From NCBI GenBank assembly GCA_949289295.1, contig CASENM010000026.1:1-39331 (forward strand): DNA of 39,331 bases. The letters are read 5' to 3'. The position numbers and the translations under genes were made by a program. A model generated the notes under the pieces. That model saw only the letters and a list, made by a program, of their open reading frames with translations. It ran no database searches and had not been told where the DNA came from. Below are positions 1 through 8,498 of this stretch, one piece after another. The first letter of the stretch is position 1. Every line of letters starts with the position of its first letter. Source of the stretch: an uncultured Bacteroides sp. (lineage in GTDB: Bacteria > Bacteroidota > Bacteroidia > Bacteroidales > Bacteroidaceae).

Positions 1-385
1 CAGAACTCTGGATGAAACCAAACGTGCGGATGCGCTCGTCGGGACGGGTGGTCCCGCCCCTTGCCGCGCGGCGTTCCCCGACCGATGAGTCTTTATCCTG
101 TTTGCTAACGAAACGTTGCGTTTCTATTTGGATTCTTCAGTTGATCTGGGCACGGAAGACGCGATATGCGATAGTGTAGTGTGCGCGTCTCCATTAATCG
201 AGAAAACTTATTCCGGATTTCATCGGTATGGTAGTGACGAAAACCTTGTTGATGAGAATGGGGTAGTTGATTACGGTGAATCTCCATTCGGAGGAAGCAG
301 TAACAGAGGCTTTTAAGCCATGATTAGAGTGTGGTTGGTCACACTGGGGAATTTCAATTACAATTTATTAAATCTGAAAAAGTCT
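1..385. other. Edge region upstream of the fimbrial genes, coding status unclear
   Basis: No complete gene is recognised here. The plus frame starting at base 2 is open to a TGA at 86-88, then open again from 89 to a TAA ending at 316. The downstream 75 codons read plausibly as Bacteroides coding sequence (acidic, ending SPFGGSSNRGF) but match no family I know. The first 85 bases are GC-rich and contain a short hairpin, CGGGAC(40-45)/GTCCCG(51-56). The stretch may be the 3' end of an upstream fimbrial gene carrying a nonsense codon, or simply leader DNA. Bases 317-385 look like the leader of the next gene. No TAnnTTTG box was seen here. Confidence 0.3.
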
Positions 386-1576
386 ATGAAGAAAAAGTGG
401 GCAGGCATGCTGATGGGCATGTGTGCGGTCGTGTTGTCTTTTTCGTTGGCCGGATGTGGAAAAGATGACGTGGTGACCGAGAATACTATCGTGGAGGGGG
501 ATTCCGTGATTATTACTACCGTCCCCGTGTCTTTCAATCTCCAGGCCGAAGGCGCGTCGCGTGCGCTTGGTGGGGTGAATTTCGATGAGTTTGATGTGTA
601 TGCGTATATTTTCCAGGCGGAAGATAAATTTCATGATGGGGGACTATTTGGCGAAGACAAATGGAATAATGAGTGGTCGGCTTATGAGTTTGTTGATATT
701 GACAGAGAACAAAATCCAAAACCTATCACTAAGAATCATACAGAGATTAATTTGCCGGTAACTGAAAAAAATAAAAATACAGGGTTTCTTCAATGGTCAG
801 ATGTGAGATATAAATATAAGATTGTGTTTCTGGCTGCCCCTAAAGGAAGTTCGGTATTTCCGAAGCCGGAGAAAAACTGGGAAACTGGGGATTTGAATTC
901 TGAAGGGGCTTATCATGAGTTTCCATATGAGGAAGACAAGGATAGCCGTATCGCAAAGACGAATGTATTCAATTGGTATGCCGGAAATGAAGCGGATGGT
1001 ATAGACAATGCCATTTACAGGGATATGGAAGAAGTCAATCCTACAGATGATAAGGATGTTGATAAGGTTACATTTACAACAAATGATATTGATGTGGCGC
1101 TTTACCACAAAGACGGAGTGCTCCGGGTGACGGTTGCCCAAGACCTTTTGCCGGAAAATGTCCGTTCAAAGGCGGTGAAAGCGGAACTTACCATTAGCAA
1201 TGTGCCGGCACAAATGCATTTAGAGGGTTCTTCCAGTCCGGAAGATGATGAGGTGAAATGCGAAGGCACACAGAGTCTGACAAAGCCGTTCGAGGGAATT
1301 GACTTTTCTTCTGGCGATGTGGAGTTGGAAATCCATAGTCTGCCGCAATATCCGAACCCTGAAGCAACCACAACCGGTGGAATTTCCTGTAAGGTCCGTT
1401 TGCTGGATGACGCGGGCAACGAGCTGGCCAGCAACAGTTTTGATTCGGATGTGAACGTATATATCTATCCGAATACCATCTCGAATGTCAGACTGACAAA
1501 GACAGGCTTTGAGTTCGGCATTGATTTGGAAGACGACGTTTGGGACGGTCCGAATGCGGCAAACGATTTGAATTAA
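386..1576 (+). CDS. FimB/Mfa2-like fimbrial lipoprotein
   Basis: This 396-residue protein has a type II signal peptide: a basic N-terminus, a hydrophobic core at about 6-20 and lipobox LAGC with Cys24. It should therefore be a lipid-anchored surface or outer-membrane protein. I chose the ATG at 386 because a longer in-frame start at 320 would put a 22-residue non-signal extension before the signal peptide. The body is acidic and beta-rich, with a conserved-looking end (NVYIYPNTISNVRL, then DDVWDG) of the kind seen in FimA/Mfa1-type and FimB/Mfa2-type fimbrial subunits. The following gene starts 20 nt downstream and encodes a second lipoprotein of the same general type, so they are probably one operon. 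The assignment to anchor or accessory subunit rather than stalk subunit is an inference from the lipobox and general layout. Confidence 0.65.
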   Translation: MKKKWAGMLMGMCAVVLSFSLAGCGKDDVVTENTIVEGDSVIITTVPVSFNLQAEGASRALGGVNFDEFDVYAYIFQAEDKFHDGGLFGEDKWNNEWSAYEFVDIDREQNPKPITKNHTEINLPVTEKNKNTGFLQWSDVRYKYKIVFLAAPKGSSVFPKPEKNWETGDLNSEGAYHEFPYEEDKDSRIAKTNVFNWYAGNEADGIDNAIYRDMEEVNPTDDKDVDKVTFTTNDIDVALYHKDGVLRVTVAQDLLPENVRSKAVKAELTISNVPAQMHLEGSSSPEDDEVKCEGTQSLTKPFEGIDFSSGDVELEIHSLPQYPNPEATTTGGISCKVRLLDDAGNELASNSFDSDVNVYIYPNTISNVRLTKTGFEFGIDLEDDVWDGPNAANDLN

Positions 1577-1596
1577 CTTGAAAAAAGAATCAGACA

Positions 1597-3261
1597 ATGA
1601 AAAAGACATATTTCAATCTTGGTCTTGCGGCTTTCCTGACCGCAGGAGTCATGATGTTCTCAGGCTGCTCGCAGGATGAGTTGCTGACGGAAGAGAACGT
1701 GAAGGAAGAAACCGGGGAACTGAATGCCGACGGTACGTTCACCGCCACTTTCATTCCCTCAATGTATGAACCGATGACGCGTGCGCAAGTCGAGGGCTCA
1801 AGCACGGCGGTACAGTCGCTGAAATACCTTATTTATAAGGATAACGGAGCCGGACAGTATTTCTATTACACGGAAGGCGATGTGTTTGGAGCGGATGCCA
1901 CGGTGGGTTCGTCCGAAAGCCATCAATGGCCGTATGCCGGAAAGATTCAGGTTGACCTTCCTGGCGGGAACTACAAGGTCGCTTTTGTGGGAAATGCCAA
2001 TTCCAAGCTTTTTGGAGAGGGCTGCAATGAACTGCTGTCTTATACAGCCGATGAAAGCGGGAAGTGGGAAGATGTACGGCTGAACATGCCGGACATTCCT
2101 TTCAGTGACAACAACATGTTCTACATGGATGCGGTGGAGGTAAGCGCAAAAAATCCTGTGGCGCAGGTTTGGCTGGAGCGTAAGGTGTGCAAGGCCCAGC
2201 TTTGGAGAGAGACCGTGGCTTCGGATAATGGAATGATTCTGACCCTGCTTTTGGAGAATGTGCTGGACCATCTTGGCGCTGATGATCCGGTAACCGGTTT
2301 GATAGGCGGCCAGGTTGGAGATGCCCTCAAACACGTTTTTGATAACTTGTTGGTGTTATCGGGACCTGGTGAAGGGTTGGTTCCCGCTCTTGAAGAGATT
2401 TTGTTGGAACCTCTTTTGACAGGATTGACAGAGGCATTGAGACCTGTTGTGGTAGAAAGACTTGCTCCTTTGTTGGACGAAACGTTGAAGATGAATAATA
2501 AGAACGCTCTATTGCAGGAGCTTACCAATCCGTGGGCAATAGCGGAACATGGTGCGGTGGTTACCTTTACGCATGTCCCCAATGCATTGGATCTTGATGG
2601 GAAGGTGGCAGATTTCTATCCGGAAGGGACAAAATATAAGTATGATCTGATGCAAGATGGCAATTTCCGTTATATAGACATTACCGGACTGGCTGATGCC
2701 GAGACAGAATGGACTATCGGTCGCGTTGACATCCTGAAAAAGGGTCTTGTCGGAGGACTGGTGGTAGACCAGGTTGTAGATAGTGAATGGATTCTTGATG
2801 GTTCACTTATAGATACCAACACGGAAGGACTTGCCTATACTTTTGGGCCTAACTATAAGTATAAGTCGGTTTACGGGCTTGCCACATTGAATGTGGATGA
2901 AAGTGTCTATTCGGGTGATGGTACCGAAAATCTGACTGTGGAAGTAAACATTGGAAAGATAACAAATATAAAAGATATCTTGAAAGCTATTATAAATGGT
3001 GAGACATCGAGTGAAGAAAAACCCAGTGATGGTCTGTTAGGTGTTGTGGGTGACCTTATTGGAGGATTATTAGGTACAGTCGGAACTATTTTAAATGGCT
3101 TGCTGGGCCTTGTCGGAGGACTTGATACTTTGGTTAATGCCTTAGTCGATGCTCTGACCAAGGTCCCTATCACGATAACCCTTCCTATCAATGTGAACGC
3201 TCTTGGTATAGATACCTTGGAGGTTACCGGAACCTGGGGTGAGGTGACGACAATAGACTAG
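1597..3261 (+). CDS. Fimbrillin-like lipoprotein with amphipathic Gly/Leu-rich segments
   Basis: This 554-residue protein begins with a type II signal peptide (lipobox FSGC, Cys24). Residues 25-210 resemble the N-terminal beta domain of FimB/Mfa2-type fimbrial proteins (TFTATFIPSMYEPMTRA, then a LPGGNYKVAFVGN strand pair). Two unusual segments interrupt the beta-rich body. Residues about 213-310 are Leu-rich and helical-looking. Residues about 478-520 form a glycine-zipper-like run (GLLGVVGDLIGGLLG and onward) that could insert in a membrane or self-associate. The C-terminus returns to strands and ends TGTWGEVTTID. It follows the first lipoprotein by 20 nt and is followed by a hairpin terminator, so it is the last gene of the unit. 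The fimbrial-family assignment is moderate, and the function of the Gly/Leu segments is unknown. Confidence 0.6.
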   Translation: MKKTYFNLGLAAFLTAGVMMFSGCSQDELLTEENVKEETGELNADGTFTATFIPSMYEPMTRAQVEGSSTAVQSLKYLIYKDNGAGQYFYYTEGDVFGADATVGSSESHQWPYAGKIQVDLPGGNYKVAFVGNANSKLFGEGCNELLSYTADESGKWEDVRLNMPDIPFSDNNMFYMDAVEVSAKNPVAQVWLERKVCKAQLWRETVASDNGMILTLLLENVLDHLGADDPVTGLIGGQVGDALKHVFDNLLVLSGPGEGLVPALEEILLEPLLTGLTEALRPVVVERLAPLLDETLKMNNKNALLQELTNPWAIAEHGAVVTFTHVPNALDLDGKVADFYPEGTKYKYDLMQDGNFRYIDITGLADAETEWTIGRVDILKKGLVGGLVVDQVVDSEWILDGSLIDTNTEGLAYTFGPNYKYKSVYGLATLNVDESVYSGDGTENLTVEVNIGKITNIKDILKAIINGETSSEEKPSDGLLGVVGDLIGGLLGTVGTILNGLLGLVGGLDTLVNALVDALTKVPITITLPINVNALGIDTLEVTGTWGEVTTID

Positions 3262-3302
3262 GTCCACGTATTTGATTGCAATCTTTATTTTCATTTATAT
3301 AC

Positions 3303-3365
3303 AAAAAAGTCTGTCATTCCATCAGCTGTGAAGCCCATGGAAATGACAGGCTTTTACTTTTTTGC
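3303..3365 (+). terminator. Rho-independent-type terminator after the fimbrial lipoprotein genes
   Basis: An imperfect inverted repeat, AGTCTGTCATTCC against GGAAATGACAGGCTT, is followed by a T-rich stretch (ttttacttttttg). It lies about 45 nt downstream of the stop codon at 3261. The rest of the 333-nt gap up to 3594 holds only the promoter listed next. Nothing coding was seen in it. Confidence 0.65.
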
Positions 3366-3494
3366 GCTTGCGTTCGCGGCGCATTCCGTACCTGCCGTCA
3401 CAATGACTTTATAAATCCCTGTCGCGTAATCAGTCCCCTTTTGTATGCCCGGCCCGGCGGAGCGTGGGAAATAAAGAATAAATTCCTTAATTTT

Positions 3495-3525
3495 TTGGGT
3501 TATCTCAATAATTCTCTTAATTTTG
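3495..3525 (+). promoter_or_regulatory. Sigma-ABfr-type promoter of the fumarate reductase operon
   Basis: TTG (3495-3497) lies 20 nt before TAATTTTG (3518-3525), matching the Bacteroidetes consensus TTG-N19-21-TAnnTTTG. The predicted start is near 3532, giving a leader of about 60 nt before the cytochrome b gene. Confidence 0.75.
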
Positions 3526-3594
3526 CATCATGTTATGGACTTTGCGGTAGGATATTTTAGTTCTAACAATTAAATAATTTAAATTCAATCATTT

Positions 3595-4266
3595 ATGTGG
3601 TTAAGTAATTCATCTATTGGAAGGAAAGTGGTGATGAGCGTAACAGGTATCGCCCTTGTCCTGTTTCTTACATTTCACATGTTGATGAACCTTGTCGCGC
3701 TGTTCTCGGCGGAAGGTTATAACATGGTGTGTGAATTTCTGGGAACTAACTGGTATGCCTTGCTGGGCACACTTGCGTTAGCCGCTCTGTTTGTGATTCA
3801 CATCATCTATGCCTTCTGGCTGACGATGATGAACCGTGCGGCCCGTGGCAGCGAGCGCTATGCTGTCAGTGCGAAGCCTAAGACTGTGGAATGGGCCTCT
3901 CAGAACATGCTTGCTCTGGGTGTTGTGGTAATCCTGGGTCTGGCACTGCATTTGTTTAATTTCTGGTACAACATGATGTTTGCCGAGCTGATCGGTAATC
4001 CTATGATGGGAGGCTTGAGCGCTACGGATGGTTACGGCTACATTGTGGAGACATTCTCGAACCCTGTATTCTTTGTTCTGTACATCGTTTGGCTGGTTGC
4101 TCTCTGGTTCCATCTGACTCACGGTTTCTGGAGTGCCATGCAGACTCTGGGATGGAACAATACAATCTGGATTGAACGCTGGAAATGCGTTTCCAACATC
4201 TATTCTACCATTATCGTACTGGGCTTCATGCTGGTAGCGGTAGCGTTTTTCGTAATGAATTTATAA
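3595..4266 (+). CDS. frdC: Fumarate reductase/succinate dehydrogenase cytochrome b subunit
   Basis: This 223-residue membrane protein has five hydrophobic helices and anchors the fumarate reductase (quinol:fumarate oxidoreductase) complex in the inner membrane. It passes electrons from menaquinol through two b hemes to the FrdAB head. Four histidines inside the helices, H28, H69, H119 and H173 (in WFHLTHGFWS), sit where the axial heme ligands lie in the single-subunit diheme cytochrome b of the epsilonproteobacterial and Bacteroidetes type. No separate FrdD is present, as expected for this class. It is the first gene of frdCAB, 53 nt before frdA. In anaerobic Bacteroidales this enzyme makes succinate, a major fermentation end product. 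The start at 3595 matches the family N-terminus (MWLSNSSIGRK). Confidence 0.95.
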   Translation: MWLSNSSIGRKVVMSVTGIALVLFLTFHMLMNLVALFSAEGYNMVCEFLGTNWYALLGTLALAALFVIHIIYAFWLTMMNRAARGSERYAVSAKPKTVEWASQNMLALGVVVILGLALHLFNFWYNMMFAELIGNPMMGGLSATDGYGYIVETFSNPVFFVLYIVWLVALWFHLTHGFWSAMQTLGWNNTIWIERWKCVSNIYSTIIVLGFMLVAVAFFVMNL

Positions 4267-4319
4267 TACGTTGAAAAAACAGGTTCATAACGCCTTATCA
4301 ACTAAAAAAGAACACAATT

Positions 4320-6302
4320 ATGACTAAGATACTTGATTCTAAAATTCCTGAAGGTCCGATAGCTGAAAAATGGACCAACTATAAAGCTCATCAGAAACTG
4401 GTGAACCCGGCCAACAAACGTCGTCTGGATATCATCGTGGTAGGAACCGGTCTGGCAGGTGCTTCTGCAGCCGCTTCATTGGGTGAGATGGGATTCCGCG
4501 TATTCAATTTCTGTATTCAGGACTCTCCGCGCCGCGCGCACTCTATCGCCGCACAGGGAGGTATCAATGCTGCGAAGAACTATCAGAATGACGGTGACTC
4601 TGTATACCGTCTGTTCTACGATACGGTGAAGGGCGGTGACTACCGTGCCCGTGAAGCCAACGTTTACCGTCTGGCCGAGGTGTCGAACAACATCATCGAC
4701 CAGTGTGTGGCTCAGGGTGTTCCGTTCGCACGCGAATACGGAGGTCTGCTGGCTAACCGTTCTTTCGGTGGCGCGCAGGTTTCCCGTACATTCTACGCCA
4801 AAGGCCAGACAGGACAGCAGCTGTTGCTGGGCGCATATTCGGCTTTGAGCCGTCAGGTAGGTGCCGGCACCGTGAAGCTGTACACCCGTTATGAAATGGA
4901 AGATGTGGTTATCATCGACGGTCGTGCACGCGGTATCATTGCCAAGAACCTGGTAACAGGTAAATTGGAACGTTTCGCTGCTCATGCCGTAGTGATTGCT
5001 ACCGGTGGTTACGGTAACACTTACTTCCTGTCAACCAACGCAATGGCATGTAACTGCTCCGCTGCGATGGCTTGCTACCGTAAGGGCGCGTTCTTCGCTA
5101 ATCCGGCATACGTCCAGATTCACCCGACCTGTATCCCGGTACACGGTGACAAGCAGTCTAAGCTGACTTTGATGTCTGAATCTCTGCGTAACGACGGACG
5201 TATCTGGGTTCCGAAGAAACTGGAAGACGCCAAGGCATTGCAGGCCGGAACGAAGAAAGGCTCTGACATTCCTGAAGAAGACCGCGACTATTATCTGGAG
5301 CGCCGTTATCCGGCATTCGGTAACCTGGTTCCGCGTGACGTGGCCAGCCGTGCCGCCAAGGAACGTTGCGACCATGGTTTCGGTGTAAACAATACCGGTC
5401 TTGCCGTATTCCTTGACTTCTCGGAAAGTATCGAACGTCTGGGTCTTGACGTAGTGCGTCAGCGTTACGGCAACCTCTTCGACATGTATGAGGAGATTAC
5501 CGACGTCAATCCGGGCGAGCTGGCAAATGAGATCAACGGTGTGAAATATTACAACCCGATGATGATCTATCCGGCTATTCACTATACAATGGGTGGTATC
5601 TGGGTTGACTACGAACTGCAGACTACCGTGAAGGGTCTGTTCGCCATCGGTGAATGTAACTTCTCTGACCACGGTGCCAACCGTCTGGGTGCTTCCGCAC
5701 TGATGCAGGGATTGGCTGACGGATACTTCGTATTGCCGTACACCATCCAGAACTATCTGGCCGACCAGATTACCGTTCCTCGCTTCTCTACAGACCTTCC
5801 TGAGTTCGCGGAAGCTGAAAAAGCCGTTCAGGCCAAGATTGACCATCTGATGGGCATCCAGGGCAAGCGTTCAGTAGACTCTATCCATAAGGAACTCGGA
5901 CACATCATGTGGGAATATGTAGGTATGGGACGTACGGAAGCCGGCCTGAAGACCGCTCTTACCAAGCTGAAGGAAATCCGTAAGGAATTCGAGACCAACC
6001 TGTTTATCCCGGGCAAGAAGGAAGGCATGAACGTGGAACTCGACAAGGCTATCCGTCTGAATGACTTCATCACCATGGGTGAACTGATCGCTTACGACGC
6101 GTTGAACCGTAACGAATCCTGCGGCGGACACTTCCGTGAAGAGTATCAGACAGAAGAAGGCGAGGCAAAACGTGACGACGCAAACTACTTCTATGTTTCT
6201 TGCTGGGAATACCAGGGCTCGGACGACAAGGCTCCGGTTCTCTACAAAGAGCCGCTGGTTTACGAAGCGATTAAAGTTCAGACTCGTAACTATAAGAGCT
6301 GA
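4320..6302 (+). CDS. frdA: Fumarate reductase/succinate dehydrogenase flavoprotein subunit
   Basis: This 660-residue catalytic subunit reduces fumarate to succinate with electrons from the iron-sulfur subunit. It has the N-terminal FAD-binding GTGLAG motif (42-47), the covalent FAD histidine H74 in [11 protein letters not shown], and the substrate-site segment PRDVASR (338-344). Further conserved blocks are [22 protein letters not shown] and [19 protein letters not shown]. The C-terminal helical domain (about 485-660) is complete. Its length fits the Bacteroidetes/Wolinella class rather than the shorter enterobacterial enzyme. Codon use is strongly biased (cgt, ctg, gaa, aac), which suggests high expression. 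It lies between the cytochrome b and iron-sulfur genes with short gaps (53 and 35 nt), so the three genes are cotranscribed. Confidence 0.97.
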   Translation: MTKILDSKIPEGPIAEKWTNYKAHQKLVNPANKRRLDIIVVGTGLAGASAAASLGEMGFRVFNFCIQDSPRRAHSIAAQGGINAAKNYQNDGDSVYRLFYDTVKGGDYRAREANVYRLAEVSNNIIDQCVAQGVPFAREYGGLLANRSFGGAQVSRTFYAKGQTGQQLLLGAYSALSRQVGAGTVKLYTRYEMEDVVIIDGRARGIIAKNLVTGKLERFAAHAVVIATGGYGNTYFLSTNAMACNCSAAMACYRKGAFFANPAYVQIHPTCIPVHGDKQSKLTLMSESLRNDGRIWVPKKLEDAKALQAGTKKGSDIPEEDRDYYLERRYPAFGNLVPRDVASRAAKERCDHGFGVNNTGLAVFLDFSESIERLGLDVVRQRYGNLFDMYEEITDVNPGELANEINGVKYYNPMMIYPAIHYTMGGIWVDYELQTTVKGLFAIGECNFSDHGANRLGASALMQGLADGYFVLPYTIQNYLADQITVPRFSTDLPEFAEAEKAVQAKIDHLMGIQGKRSVDSIHKELGHIMWEYVGMGRTEAGLKTALTKLKEIRKEFETNLFIPGKKEGMNVELDKAIRLNDFITMGELIAYDALNRNESCGGHFREEYQTEEGEAKRDDANYFYVSCWEYQGSDDKAPVLYKEPLVYEAIKVQTRNYKS

Positions 6303-6337
6303 TCAGTGAAGTTAAACAATTAAAGAATCTAAGTAAA

Positions 6338-7093
6338 ATGGATAAAAATATATCATTTACGCTGAAAATTTGGCGTCAGAACGGACCTAAGGAACAAGGT
6401 CATTTCGATACATTCCAGATGAAAGATATCCCGGGTGATACTTCATTCCTGGAAATGCTGGATATTTTGAACGAGCAGCTGGTTGAGGAAGGTAAAGAAC
6501 CTGTGGTGTTTGACCATGACTGTCGTGAGGGTATCTGCGGTATGTGTTCTTTGTATATCAACGGTCATCCGCACGGACCGGCTACAGGTGCCACTACCTG
6601 CCAGCTTTATATGCGCCGCTTCAACGACGGTGATGTCATCACTGTTGAGCCGTGGCGTTCGGCCGGCTTCCCGGTTATCAAGGACTTGATGGTAGACCGT
6701 TCGGCATACGACAAGATCATGCAGGCGGGTGGCTTCATCAGCGTCCGTACAGGTGCTCCTCAGGATGCCAACGCGATTCTGATTCCGAAGCAGGTGGCAG
6801 ACGAGGCTATGGATGCCGCTTCCTGCATTGGTTGCGGTGCCTGTGTAGCTGCTTGTAAGAATGGTTCGGCCATGCTGTTTGTTTCTGCAAAGGTGAGCCA
6901 GTTGAATCTGTTGCCGCAGGGTAAGCCTGAAGCGCTCCGCCGTGCGAAAGCGATGATTTCAAAGATGGACGAGCTGGGCTTCGGTAACTGTACGAATACC
7001 CGTGCTTGTGAGGCTGAATGCCCGAAGAACGTTTCAATCAGTAATATCGCCCGTTTGAACCGTGACTTTATCAAGGCAAAACTGAAAGACTGA
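6338..7093 (+). CDS. frdB: Fumarate reductase/succinate dehydrogenase iron-sulfur subunit
   Basis: This 251-residue electron-transfer subunit links the cytochrome b quinol site to the flavin of FrdA. The N-terminal ferredoxin domain has the [2Fe-2S] cysteines C62, C67, C70 and C88 (CREGICGMC and ATTC). The C-terminal helical domain has C163[10 protein letters not shown]173 and C218/C224/C228 ([12 protein letters not shown]), which bind the remaining [4Fe-4S] and [3Fe-4S] clusters. All expected ligands are present. It is the last gene of the operon, and a strong hairpin terminator starts 34 nt after its stop codon. No oddity was seen. Confidence 0.97.
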   Translation: MDKNISFTLKIWRQNGPKEQGHFDTFQMKDIPGDTSFLEMLDILNEQLVEEGKEPVVFDHDCREGICGMCSLYINGHPHGPATGATTCQLYMRRFNDGDVITVEPWRSAGFPVIKDLMVDRSAYDKIMQAGGFISVRTGAPQDANAILIPKQVADEAMDAASCIGCGACVAACKNGSAMLFVSAKVSQLNLLPQGKPEALRRAKAMISKMDELGFGNCTNTRACEAECPKNVSISNIARLNRDFIKAKLKD

Positions 7094-7126
7094 TTGTTCT
7101 GATTTTTTTGTCTGATTAATAATCTG

Positions 7127-7180
7127 CCGCCTCAAAGGAGATTCCGGTTGACCGGATTTCTTCTTTGAGGCGGTTCTTTT
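7127..7180 (+). terminator. Terminator of the frdCAB operon
   Basis: A long hairpin pairs CCGCCTCAAAG(7127-7137) with CTTTGAGGCGG(7163-7173). Further pairing reaches CCGG either side of the loop with a small bulge, and the tail is TTCTTTT. Confidence 0.9.
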
Positions 7181-7232
7181 ACGGGTGAAATGTAAAATAA
7201 TATTAAAACAAGAATAAAAACAGTGGATAGGC

Positions 7233-7263
7233 TTGTTTGTTCGGGTTTTGTTTCATACTTTTG
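7233..7263 (+). promoter_or_regulatory. Sigma-ABfr-type promoter of a short orphan transcript
   Basis: TTG (7233-7235), a 20-nt spacer, then TACTTTTG (7256-7263) match the consensus as well as the frd promoter does. No plus-strand gene follows: the next gene runs in the opposite direction. The predicted start is about 7270. Confidence 0.65.
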
Positions 7264-7269
7264 TCATGT

Positions 7270-7335
7270 GATTTTTTTCATAGTATTAGATTTAAGGTTA
7301 ACAAGGTTGGGAGAAAGCGTTCTCCCATTTTTTTT
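7270..7335 (+). ncRNA. Candidate small RNA, about 66 nt
   Basis: The predicted transcript starts about 7 nt after a consensus promoter. It ends at a rho-independent terminator: GGGAGAA(7309-7315), loop AGCG, TTCTCCC(7320-7326), then A and eight T residues (7328-7335). It contains no convincing ORF. The frdCAB operon already has its own strong terminator upstream, and the T-run is on the plus side only, so the hairpin is not the dprA terminator. The alternative is a second, fail-safe terminator with a chance promoter match. The ends are inferred, not measured. Confidence 0.5.
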
Positions 7336-7385
7336 GTCTATTCCATTCCCTTTTATTTCGGGTTCTGTATTTGTATGGCACAAAA

Positions 7386-8498
7386 CTACATAAGGTGATA
7401 CATCCCCCCGGCCAAGGCACGTATGACCCCTTTCATTTCCAGTTCGAAAAGGATACCCGTCAGTCGGTTGATGGCGATGTTGCTTTCCACGACCAATGTG
7501 TTGATTTGTAGTCCTTCCGGCTGTTTCTCCAGCAGGTTGACGATGATTGTCTCATCAGAAGAAAGTTCAGGGAAAAGCTGCCGTTGGACAGCCTCCGGCT
7601 TTTTGTTCTCTACATCCCAGCACATGGCCTTTACGAATTCTTCCGCATTTTGCAGGAGGACAGCTTTGTTCTGTCGGATCAGGTTGTTGCATCCGGCAGA
7701 GAACGTATCGTTGATGCGTCCAGGAAAGGCAAAGCAGTCACGGTGGTAGCTTTCTGCTATGTCCGCCGTAATGAGCGAGCCTCCTTTCTCTGCCGATTCT
7801 ACGACGATGGTGGCATCGCTGATGCCCGCTACAATGCGGTTTCGTCGGATAAAATTCTGTCGGTCCGGATTTGTTCCGCTGGGAAACTCGGTAAGCAGTC
7901 CTCCTTCTTCCAGCATCTCGATGGCTGTATTCCGATGGACAGACGGGTAGATACGGTCGAGACCGTGGGCCAGAACAGCAATGGTGGGCAAATGGTTATC
8001 TAATGCAGCACGGTGGGCATGTATGTCGATACCGTACGCCAGTCCGCTGACAATGACAATGTCAGGAATAAGTGTTTTCAATTCCTGTATGAACCGGGCA
8101 CAAATTTCTTTTCCGTAATCAGTAGCGTGACGGGTGCCGACCATACTGACGATATGCAGGCGGTTCAGGTCCGCATGTCCTTTATAGAAAAGAGCCAGAG
8201 GCGCGTCAGGGCACTCACGCAACCGCGAAGGATATGCTTCGTCAGTATATATCAGACACTGGATACCGTTTTTTTCGGCAAAAAGTAATTCTGCCTCACA
8301 TAAGCGCAGAATGTCCGGACGGTTCAGTGCCTGGGCAAGCCGGTCGGTAAATCCGGGAACCTTTTTGACAAGAGACTGGGCCTGCAACACTACATCTGTG
8401 GCATTTCCTATCGCCTGGAGCAGATTGCGTGCCCCAATCAGTCCGATTCCGGGTGTGCGGGTCAATACCAGTGTGTATAATCGTTCGTTGTCTTTCAT
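7386..8498 (-). CDS. dprA: DNA-processing protein DprA
   Basis: This 370-residue protein binds incoming single-stranded DNA during natural transformation and loads RecA on it. It has an N-terminal helix-hairpin-helix-like region (TRTPGIGLIGARNLL, 13-27), the Rossmann-like DprA core from about 115 to 285 (SMVGTRHATDYGK, VSGLAYGIDIHAHRAAL, FIRRNRIVAGISDATIVVE, KGGSLITADIA) and a C-terminal winged-helix domain (about 310-370). The start is the ATG whose first two bases overlap the TGA of the upstream thioesterase gene (ATGA). Longer in-frame starts would run back inside that gene. It is probably translationally coupled to, and cotranscribed with, the thioesterase. The length is normal and all core motifs are intact. 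Confidence 0.95.
   Translation of the reverse strand: MKDNERLYTLVLTRTPGIGLIGARNLLQAIGNATDVVLQAQSLVKKVPGFTDRLAQALNRPDILRLCEAELLFAEKNGIQCLIYTDEAYPSRLRECPDAPLALFYKGHADLNRLHIVSMVGTRHATDYGKEICARFIQELKTLIPDIVIVSGLAYGIDIHAHRAALDNHLPTIAVLAHGLDRIYPSVHRNTAIEMLEEGGLLTEFPSGTNPDRQNFIRRNRIVAGISDATIVVESAEKGGSLITADIAESYHRDCFAFPGRINDTFSAGCNNLIRQNKAVLLQNAEEFVKAMCWDVENKKPEAVQRQLFPELSSDETIIVNLLEKQPEGLQINTLVVESNIAINRLTGILFELEMKGVIRALAGGMYHLM

Noticed and set aside
386-3261. Fimbrial genes as a phase-variable locus with invertible promoter
   Set aside because: I looked for inverted repeats flanking the upstream region and found none inside the window. The relevant upstream DNA is outside it.
5031-5846. A 271-codon minus-strand open frame opposite frdA
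   Set aside because: It is antisense to the strongly conserved flavoprotein gene, with no recognisable motif and no promoter box of its own.
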